From Luidia sarsii (lineage: Eukaryota > Echinodermata > Asteroidea > Paxillosida > Luidiidae), in assembly GCA_949987565.1 (NCBI GenBank), contig OX465103.1, positions 25,762,225 through 25,826,224 on the forward strand: a stretch of 64,000 nt of DNA. The letters run 5' to 3'. The notes below the pieces were generated by a model. It was not told the origin of the DNA. It searched no databases and saw nothing but the letters and a program-made list of their open reading frames with translations. This document shows positions 31,659 through 42,800 of this stretch, in pieces. The position numbers were made by a program, and so were the translations under genes. Positions within the stretch are counted from its first letter, which is position 1. The number at the start of each line of letters is the position of its first letter.

Positions 31659-33862
31659 GTGTCGGAAAAAAAACACCAACAGCGCCCTCATTTGTCAATA
31701 CAATTATTACAACTGGCGACAAGCAATTCAAGACCTTCAGAAGTTGTTTTCAATTTTCCCGAGTTTATTCGTTATTTTTCCAAAACTAGTAATAATGACA
31801 ATAGTTTCCATATATATTTATTTATTCAAAAGAAGCAAAGGTACCAAATCATCCTCACTGAAACAAGAAGGCTAATTTGTTTCCAATATTTAAACCTGAT
31901 TTCGCTGGCAATAGGGTAACTCACTAAATAAATTCTATGGTTTGCATTTAACACAAAACCAGGCGTCATTTGGTAATAAGATTGAAGAAAAACAAACCCC
32001 TCAATTTAACCACTTTTACATTAATTATTAGCACTTACACATCAATTCATAATTCAAAAATGTGTCAGGATATGTTGAACATTTAGACAAACAAACATTT
32101 TAAAAACAAATTCTGGGAGATGAATCAGTTGCTACAATCTTTCAGTTTAAGTGGATGCATCCTAAATCCCTTAATATATTATGCGGACAATCTTGTGAAA
32201 TTCTTCCAAATCATTCCACAAAGTACATGTATATCCTTCATGAACTTTTGGCACTGACAATGAGAGTTTCACCTTTTCACGTAAGCACTCAAAAGTTTGT
32301 CAAAATAATTGTCTGGGGAGAAAGGAAAAATAAAAATTTAAAAAATTTGCTATTTGATTTGATTTTTTTTTTTTAATAAACCAAAAATTATATTGCCTGG
32401 AGCAGCTGAAAGACTCAAGCCCTATCCAGCCTGCGACCCACGGAACCTTAACACAGTGCATCCAAATTCAACCTCAGTGGAAGGTTTGAAATTGCGGTGA
32501 CACCATGTAGCATTTCTCTATTGAGAAGGAGCGTGGCTCTGAAAAGAGCCGGTAACTCAACGTTTCAGGAAGTGTGTACACTCAGCCAGTCTCCTGAGTA
32601 CAGGGCAGAGTACACACTACCCGAAACATTGAGTTACCGGCTCTTTTCAAAGCTACATTTCTTCTCGAAAGAGAAGCACTACATGGTGTCACCGCAAACC
32701 TTCCACTTAGTATTTCCACCAAGCAAACCTTCAAATCTAATCCAACCTTAACTCATCTCGTGGCAAATTATTCGTTGCCACCCCAGAGGAGCAAAAACAA
32801 AACTCCAGGGAAGAGACCCTGAATCCAGCATACCCCAAAATGTATCAGAAAATATCAAAATTTTCTAGTTTTCAGTCGACATTGTGAATTGTGGCGTTAT
32901 CAACATTTTTCATAAAAATTCTAATTTGCAGAATCCCTTGAGAATGGTCCTATGGGCTTGTTTTTTTCTCTCCCATCAAAGACATAATAACAATAAAAAA
33001 AACACACACCAAGGAATGTTTAGGCAATTAAAAAAAAAGTAAACAATAGACACATTTATATATTATGCACTACTTTCAGGAGTGAGTCAGATTTTACAGT
33101 ATATATCGTGCTCATTCATAGGAACACTCGTGAATTTTCTCTTTAAAAAGATCTCGAACAGGGACAGACACACAACCGTAGTCATTTAAAAAGTACTGTA
33201 AAATACAAATGAAACAATTTTCTTTTCTACAATTGAAACAGCTCCTCCCCTCCAAAATAAGACTCTTGAATAGAATCCCCCCCCCCCATGAAAAAAATAA
33301 TAAAAAAAGGTTGGTATCTCATCTGCTGTGTGTTTTGTTGCGGACCAATTTTTTACCAAGTACCAGTACAAAACACACAACCACCAAACTCACTGGTAGA
33401 TTCCACGGGTGTCCTCTCCATCCAGCGTTGACCTTGAGCTCAAAGATATTCCAGCGTCTTTGTCAAAGAGATTTCTCCTCAAACCACTGCTCCATCGCTC
33501 AACGGCGATCCGATATAGACATCTTGATCAAGTCCTTTTTTTTTTTTCAGGCAATAATTCTTTGGGCTGAAAGTCATTTGGTCCTTTTTTTTTTTGAGGG
33601 GGGGGGGGTGTAAAATACCCATATCCACACAGGGACGAATCAAATTGTTGGGTTTTTTTTTTAAAGAAAAAAGAAAAAAAAAGGCAACATTTGTGGTCCA
33701 AATCAGACGCGACATGCGCTTCCTACACCTGGAACTGTCCACCACCACCGGCGGTCGGTGGTCAGAGGGAGGGCGCTATTCCCAGGGACAAGGAGTGGCC
33801 CTGCCAGGGTCCCCGGAGACGCCGCCGCCTCTCGGCAAAGAGGTGAGCGGAGCAGAGGCGGC
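31659..33862. other. RENBP 3' flank, no gene seen
   Basis: AT-rich sequence, homopolymers and one fold-back element. The RENBP 3' UTR should begin left of 33863; no clear polyadenylation signal was chosen. Confidence 0.35.
32478..32712. mobile_element. diverged fold-back copy
   Basis: Inverted arms GCGGTGACACCATGTAG / CTACATGGTGTCACCGC and GAGCCGGTAACTCAACGTTT / its complement. The central core is changed to CTGAGTACAGGG and CCCGAAACATTGAG. Confidence 0.55.
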
Positions 33863-36800
33863 CTACTCTCCTTTGAGGAGCTTCTGCAGCATCTGCGTGC
33901 ACATGAGAAGGCAGCGGGGAATGTGGAAGCAACCTGCGGCAGGGCAAAAGGGGAAGGGGGGAAGGGGAAGATCAATCGGAGGGAGTCAGTCTCGGTAGCG
34001 CCAACTTCATTTCATTGTCTCTCAGGCCGAGCAAACAGAGCGCAATACAAAATGACAAAACTAACCAGTGACGGTAACAAACGCCCCCTAAATACCACGA
34101 TGTCTTTGCGATATTGATATGTATACTTGGGTTTTGGGATTGTACAGTAGTTTATTTTTACTGTAATAGTTTATTTTTAAACTCTGTTCATCACTTTCTT
34201 TTGTGGTTGTGTTTGTAAAGCACTTTGAGGTTTTACGTAAGGCGCTATCATAAATATATTATTTTTTATTATCATTATTTTAGCCTAACACTAAGGTGCC
34301 CCCAAAAAATTTCTGGGTCATTAAGTTCACCTTTAATTATTGAAGAAGGCTTTACTTATGATGGAAATATAAACTATTGAACATTAAATATGACTGGCAC
34401 TGCAAAAAAAAAAGGCCTTTAAGTCTAAACAAAAAAAGCCACAGTCAGAAAGAGTTTTTTAACAAAGGAAGGAATTGTTCCGGTTCGGCGATTCGGCTCG
34501 AATTCGGATTTCCCTCCTCACCTTTGAACGGTCCTCCTTTGAAGTTGTGCGTCACCTTCCCTTCCCGATTGAGGTAACCAAACCACTCTCCGTGCTCTGG
34601 GTCAACAAACTGTTCAGCGACAAAAAAAAAGAATGACCAAAACCCACAGTAAATAGTCAGCCTGGGTCAACACAAAATAGTGGCCGGAGTATCAGAAGGC
34701 CACTAAGAAGACTGGCAATGGCCAGTTGAAACTGTGGGGTCAGGTGATGTGACTTGCCACCAAAAGGTCACGGAGATAACCACTTAACACCGGGCCACTT
34801 TTCAGTGCCCACGACTGTCACACAGTATTTTTTTTAAACTAATGTGCCATTTTCAAAACTCGCTATACAATCGGGAACAATACAAGGTACAAACCTGGAA
34901 TTCAAGCAATAAGAGAACCCCGGTATACATTTGTACTATGCGAGTCAAACCTGGCACAATCGGATGTCTGTGTGGCTTATGTCATGCTACGTATTGTTTT
35001 GTGGTGGGCTGAAAAGTGTCTTTGGTTAAATCTTGGGACGATAGCGGCGCCAGGATTTGGAGGGACTGTCACATAATGCAGTAAAACCAGAGCGCCACGA
35101 ACGGGGTTGTCCCTGGCGCAAAGGCACCACGCATTTTAGCCTGACTTGAGTCTCCCCACCCTCTGAATCAAGTTGAACAATGTTGTCGACCTCCTAGTTG
35201 GTGGGCCCTGGTAACTGGTCTCGCTCTTCTGATTGAGCCCAGGAGAACGACAACAACTTGAGACAGCAGCACCTCTAATTGCTGCTTGCCTCATACGCAA
35301 GAAGAAGAAGAAGAAGTTGAACAAAACCATTCACATCACAATTTAAAAAAAAAAAATAAAAAAAAAAAATAACTTGTACGGGAAACCTCCTGCTGTGAAC
35401 GCGGTAGTCCCCGCGCCGTAATGTGACCGCACTCACCCGGGCAAACGTGTAGTCAAAGACCTTCTCGAACATGAGGAAGAAGCGGTCCTCCTTGGTCTCG
35501 CGGTAGGCCATCAGGGTGGCGATCAGGGCCTCGCAGCAGGGCCACCACAGCTTCATGTCCCACTCCAGCTGGGTGGGCGGCAGGCCGTCCACGTCCAGGA
35601 AGGAGAAGAGGCCGCCGAACTCGGCGTCCCAGCCCACGTTGAAGGGCTTGGCGATGAAGTTGTCCAGGGCCAGCTTCTTCAGCTCCTCCAGGTCGTGCTT
35701 CATGCCGCACTGGAGCAGGAACCAGCCCGTCTCGATGGCGTGCCCTGATGAAGAAGAAGGCAGCGGGGAAACCCCCCCCCCAAAAAAAAACCACACAGAC
35801 GTTTTACAGCTCAACCAGAATAAGACCACTGCCAATGGACCTTTCCCATGAAATATGCAAATAAGAGCTGGCGCATGCGCTTGACTAAATTGGTGGGCAA
35901 ACGAGTGCGCGTTGCATGCAGGTTTCGAAACGGTAAATAGCCAATGACCGCACGCCAAACTGTTAGTGAGAAGGAACGCGTGCACGCCCGTGGAAAACTA
36001 TGATTGGTTGGCAGCCCGCTTGCCCACCAATTTAGTTAAGCGCATGCGCTAGGTCTATTTTGCATATTTCATGGGAAAGGTCCATTGAGATTCTCCTTAA
36101 CTAATTTCCGACCCGCCAGAGCTGCCTTAACTAAAACAAACAAATATTCAAGTATAGCGGCAGGTACCGTATTGCATCATAGATATAACATGATTTTCGA
36201 ATCCCGCCCAAGTTGCCTGATATTTTTTTGGGCAAAGCACTGAATACCCAGTGCTTACTATCGGTACGTCGAGCAGGGCAAACCCTCACTGAAATAGTTT
36301 TCAACCAGAGATTGACATTGAGATTCTCCTACCAAATTTCCCAGTGAAAGGTAGAGTCTACGCACAGAAACATTACGAAAAATTACTTTTAACAGTGGCT
36401 AGCCAACTGTGGTGGGCTGGCAGGCCTCTCTCCAACCCTGCCTGTGGCCAACCAATGACCCATACTGGAGAGTAATCCATTTATTACATGTAGATATGCA
36501 CTGGGAATAAGTGAAGTTTGAACGAATGAATAACTGCAAATTGGGAGCCATTTCTTTACAGTAGCCAGTCACCGGTGGGTTAGAACCCTCTCTCAAACAA
36601 CTGCCTGGTGTCAAGCAATGACCAAAACTGGAGAGTAATCCATGCAATGCATTAGAAATACACTGGGAAGAAGTGAAGTTTGAACGAATGATTGACTGCA
36701 AATTGGGAGCCATTTCTTTACAGTAGCCAGTCACCGGTGGGTTAGAACCCTCTCTCAAACAACTGCCTGGTGTCAAGCAATGACCAAAACTGGAGAGTAA

Positions 36801-39800
36801 TCCATGCAATGCATTAGAAATACACTGGGAAGAGGTGAAGTTTGAACGAATGACTGACTGCAAATTGGGAGCCATTTCTTTACAGTAGCCAGTCACCGGT
36901 GGGTTAGAACCCTCTCTCAAACAACTGCCTGGTGTCAAGCAATGACCAAAACTGGAGAGTAATCCATGCAATGCATTAGAAATACACTGGGAAGAGGTGA
37001 AGTTTGAACGAATGATTGACTGCAAATTGAGAGCCATTTCTTTACAGTAGCCAGTCACCGGTGGGTTAGAACCCTCTTTCAAACAACTGCCTGGTGTCAA
37101 GCAATGACCAAAACTGGAGAGTAATCCATGCAATGCATTAGAAATACACTGGGAAGAGGTGAAGTTTGAACGAATGACTGACTGCAAATTGGGAGCCATT
37201 TCTTTACAGTAGCCGGTCACCGGTGGGTTAGAACCCTCTCTCAAACAACTGCCTGGGCCCAATTTCATAGAGCCGCTTAAGCGTGAAAACCTGCTAAGCA
37301 GGAAAAGTCTTCCTTGTGTTAGCAAGGATTACAGGCTGCACTGCGATGTGATGTCAGTTGCTTTTGACTTGTATCCGACTCTTCTTTGCTTAGCATGAAA
37401 CATCAATGAAGTTTGGGTTGGCAAGGGGATCCTGTGGCTCCTGTTTTTGCGCTTAAGCACATTTTGGCGCTTAAGCGGCGCTATGAAATTGGCCCCTGGT
37501 GTCAAGCAATGACCAAAACTGGAGAGTAATCCATGCAATGCATTAGAAATACACTGGGAAGAGGTGAAGTTTGAACGAATGACTGACTGCAAATTGGGAG
37601 CCACCAGTGGCTTTAAAAGCTTCTCTCCAATACTGCCTGTTACCAACCAATGGCCAAAACTTCATTCCTCCATTCATTCATTCAAAAACTCATTCATCCA
37701 ATCATTCATTCAAAAACTCATTCATCCATTAGATATACACTGGGGAGAGGTGGAAAGTTTGAACGAAGGAGTGACTGAAAATTGGTGGGGTTAGAAGCCT
37801 CAATTCAACATTGCCTGTTGACAACCAGTGAAGATAATGCTTCCATTCATTCGGTCGATTCTCTTTGCAGTTTTTGCGCTTACCGGGATTCATCAGTCGG
37901 CCGCCGGAGCCTGGTAGTTCCTTCCCTTCTGTGCTGACCGTCTCCAAGATTGCATTGCCATCTCTCTGCATGGGACAAGGACAGAAGGTCAAGGGTGAGG
38001 ATTTTTTTGTTCACGTTCTCAAGTGGTTGAGAAAAAGGAGAGAGAGAGAGACTAACGCTTTGCACCTTCCACAAAGAACAAGTACTGTTTAACACACTTT
38101 ACCACAGTGCACTCAGGGGTGCAGGCTCACATACATGTACCACAGAATACCACAGAATACCACAAAACCCAAACTGGTATACTTTGGTTATAATGTGCCT
38201 TATCCTACCCCACTGCATTAGCGGGTGCAGGGCAATATACCACATAATACCACAAGCATTGTGTGTAGAGGACTATACTACAACATACCACAGTACCATG
38301 TGTGGTAAATTGTGGTATCCATGTAGGTTAGGATTAATCTGTGAGGCATGTAGGCTGTAACATTTTGGCACGCCCAAGACATCAGACACATCTGCTCGCC
38401 CCCCCCCCCTCACTCAGGGCTCGAATTTCAGAAAACAAAATTACTAGACAACAGGTCTAGTAATTGAAGACTCCTACTGGAGCTGAACTATTTTCTACAA
38501 GACCTGTGCCATAAATAAGGAAAAAAACACACCAATTTTTCGACGCAGTGAAAGGAATACCATGCTGTTTACTTGTACAGGTCAAAGTCAGTTATATTTG
38601 AGTGCCATTTTCTTTTTGGTGCAAGGAAAAAAGACCCCGCTAGACAGCCAGTCCAGTCCAGTCGCACTCGGCACTAGACCGCTGCTGAAATCACTAGAGT
38701 CGAGTACAAGGTCTAGTGGGTATTTCGAGCCCTGCTCACCCACCACCCCCCTCCCCCTCACCTGCATGTGCTGCAGCGACTGCTCGATGCTCCACTTCTC
38801 CAGCGAGGCATACTTGTCCTGCAGCTCGGGGTCGTCCACGGTCAGCTCGTCCAGGAGGTTGAGGAAGATCATGCCCCTGGAGAGGGAGTTGACCCTGGGC
38901 GCCCCCAGGAGCTGCGGCCGGCCCAGCCCCGTGTCGTCCACGCACACCCAGTGCTGCAGCTGGTCCAACATCTTCACCGCCTCCTCCTGCGGGACGGGAA
39001 CCATTTTTTTTTTTTTCAACCACAGAATATTCACATGATGTTTGTGGTCGAGGAGGATGTAATTCAACGAGGACTTGCCCTGGTCGACGTTATAAGCGCT
39101 GAATACTCGAGCAGGGCAAACCCTCATTGAATTAGTTTTCAACCAGCTGGTGAAAAAGAATACGTTTCACCCAACTCACTAATTACCTCGGTGGGTAGCT
39201 GATTTTCATAGGGCTGCTTAGACCACTTCGGGCAAAGACTCTTTTTTCAGCCCACCACCAAACAATGGGTAGCATTGAAAAAAGAAGAAGCCACTTTAAC
39301 CACTTCGCGCCGGGGGGTTTTTCAGCACCGATGACCGCCATACGGGGGTTGTCAATTGGTCGGCCACAACCGAGCGTACAGATTACGGTAAAGAATGTGG
39401 GGGGAATTCCAATGCCAGACCGACGACTGTTGGGCTGTGTGGCATGCAAAGACAATGTCCCCCGCGTGCTTTCAGCTGCAGCGCGGTATCCCTCGATCCT
39501 CCACAGTAAAAGTCCCACAATTGCACAATTACTGCTGCTAATCTTCCAATTCATGTGGCAACTTGCGTCAAAAAGGGTCTTTGTACTGTTTCGTATTGCT
39601 TTGTTCTAAGCTGAAAAGAGTCTTTGTTTAGAATGTGGACAATAGTGGTGCCCGGATTCGGAGGGCCGTGGCATAGTCAAGCCAATGGAGCTCCGGATTC
39701 GGAGGTCCCGGCGCGAAGTGGTTAAGGTCCGCTTGTGTCAGGTTTGACTTGCTCGTATGCATGGTGTACGGTACTCTTACTGATACATGCTGTTCCCAAT

Positions 39801-42800
39801 AGGTTGGCAAGTTTCTAAAATGCACATTTCCAAGAATTGAACCTGTGTGGCAGTCATGGGCACTGCAACGTGGCAATGAAACGTGGAAATACGCGCTCCA
39901 CTATTGCGGAGTTGACTGCTTTTTATGCTTGAGCAAATTTTTGGTACTTTGGCGGTCAAATATTGTTCAAAGCTGACCGGCCCTGCTAATCAGCCAAGGA
40001 GTAATGGCCCACCTTGTATTTGTATTGTTTGGGACTTGTATTCCACTCTTCTTTACTTGAAACATGAAGTAAAGTTTGGCTTGGCAAGGTGATGCTATGA
40101 ATCGTGAATTTTCGTGCTTAAGCAAAATTTCAAAATTTGCAGGCATGCAACTCTTGAATTGTAAACAAAAGAGGAAAATGTCCGAATGAAACTGCGAGCG
40201 CGAAGCACGAAGCCCTTAGGGTGTTTGGTTTAGGGCCGCTTAAGGGCCCCCAAAAATTTTGGATTCTAGATGCTCTGTGCTGCATTCTGAGCAGTTTGTG
40301 ACAACTTATGACTTTAAGCTGAGTGACAGATTTTAACCTTTTTCAAGGAATACACCTAGAAAATTGATTTTTTTTTTACACAAAATGAAAAGTAAACATC
40401 AAAGTTTTAAACCTGATCTCAGCATGTGTTTTAAATAATAGTTAGGGAAGAAGAAATATCCAGATGCATTTCTTTTTTATAAATTTTAATTTTTAATTTT
40501 TTTTAAATTTGTTTTTATTTTTAAATTGTTTAAAAAAATTTAAAAAAATTGTTTTACGGCTGAATAAAAAAAACCGCGGAAATCCGCGGATCCGCGGAAA
40601 AGTTGCATGCCTGAATTTGCCGCTGAAGCAGCTCTAACAAATTGGCTCCAGAATAGCAGAGAGGGTCAGTCAATTTTTGTTTTTGGGGGGGGGAGCTGAC
40701 CGCAGCCAAGGAGTAACAGCCCACCTTGTATTTGTTCTCTCCCGTGGCCCTGGACAGTTCGGACATGGCCAGCATGTAGAAGCACTCGCTGAAGATGGTG
40801 CGCTGGATCTTGACTGCCTTGCCCTCCTTGGTGACAGCAAAGTAGCACTTGCCCGTGGTGGGGTTCTTCACAAAACGCCTGAGAAACTCCCCGCCTGAAA
40901 GGAAAAAAACAGAAAGAGTGAGAGAGGACGATTTCAGCACTCACCATAGGATCAACTGCACAATGGAGCCGCGAGCAAGATAATGTTGGTAAGTGTTAGT
41001 CAGTATTCAATGAGGGTTTGCCCTGCTCGACGTAATATTATTATTATTATTATTATTATTTATTCGGCCAAGGAAAACAAACAAGAAGTACATTCAGGGT
41101 GAGAAAGGTCATACAGTCTATATCAGGGAAATTAAGGATGGGAAATAAATTGATGAATAAATACCAAACAAGGAGAAAATTATGCACATGTATCAGAGAT
41201 GTGATAGGTCAGGATGAGAAGGGGAAGAGATGGGGCAAGGACTGGGGATGAGGGGAAGAGATTGGACAGGAGGGTAAGAGGGAAGGAGAAAACAGAGTAA
41301 GGACAATCCAAGGACAAGCAGAGTAAGGACAATCCAATCTAAGATGGCCAGGAGGAACAAAAGTGAAAAACACTGTGACTCAAAAGCCTGTTCCTCCAGT
41401 CCTAGGTTGGTGAATAAATAGGTAATAAGCACTGAATGCCCAGTGCTTTGCCCGATGCCTGATGCAAACATTTCATTCAGCTCGGACGACATTCTAACCC
41501 ACGACTCCCGCTTTCTAGTGTAAACCACTTTACCACCGAGCTGGTCGAGGTCGTGTGGCAGATTCGAATAACATATATAGCGGCATCCCAGTGCTTATCA
41601 CGTTAAGCCAAATGTGTACCTTTCTTCACAAAAAGCATTAGCCACACACAGTTTATGCTTTGAAAAGTTTTTTATCTCATTGCTTATCAAAATCAATATC
41701 ATAATCACGTGGTATCAGAATTCAGAGCCTATGTGATAAACAACATAGACAAATCATCTTAATGAACAGTGATGATTAAGCATAGATTTTCCAAAAATTG
41801 AACGTGCACACTTTCAACACACCCAGTGTCCCAAAATCCACATAGTTATTTATTTGTGCATTGCATGTGTATGCCTGACTGCCTGTACGCACCTTTTTTA
41901 GCTGCCTGCAGTATTTCAGGGGTCCGGTATTTTGGAATGGTGTTATATAACTTGCTGTACATCCATACCTGCGTAAACACAACGGGCGATTATTACTCAG
42001 TAAATGCATGCTGGACAGAGAATGCTGGTCAAAACTCACCGTGTCATCACGGTCTACAGTATGTCAATGAACGAACAAATGAACCGGAATGCGCTGGAAA
42101 AATGGAGTGGGAATGACACGCGTTTGCTCAATAGGCCATGGGCCAGGGCAAGATTTAGGGCTTAGTTTTCGAGTTCCGTGATACACCTTTAGAAAGTACC
42201 TATAAATGCACTAAATATCTCAAGTGGAAGAATATAAAGCATATGCAAAATGTTCCCAAGTTTGAAGGATAGCATTGTACCCAAACCCGCATGAGTTTGT
42301 GTCAGCATTTGGCGTTGATAGGACCAGCCGTCTGGAATGGATAGGGGTTTTACACGTACACATGTACACATTGTTCCATCTGTTCTATGTTGTGAAATTA
42401 CCCTTCTACAAAGCCACACAGAGACCTTCCATCCCTGTGGAAAAAGTCCTTCTCACTTGCAGGCCTGGTGGGAGCACCAAAGCATAGGGAATCCCCCCCC
42501 CAAAAAAACAACAACAACCCCAAAGCACAAAAAACAAACCCAAGCCAAGGCCCTTTCCAAAACCCGTCTTAGGCCGTGTCCGCACTGGACTTATTTTTTA
42601 CCGAGCCCGTGGGTAACATTCCAATGGGTAAATCTTCCCGGCGTCCGCACTTGGACTTTTCGACTCGGGTAAACTAACCAAGATGATCGGTAAAACTAAC
42701 CAAGACGATCGGTAAAACTAACCAAGACGATCGGTAAAACTAACCGACTCATGTACATGTGCATGTACTGTAGGTACACAAACACGTTGTTACCCTGCGC

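Noticed and set aside
36399..37325. 308-codon minus frame across the 162-bp array
   Set aside because: Same artefact of a period divisible by three inside a RENBP intron.
36400..37820. CRISPR-like array
   Set aside because: Units are contiguous 162-bp tandem repeats without unique spacers, and the genome is eukaryotic.
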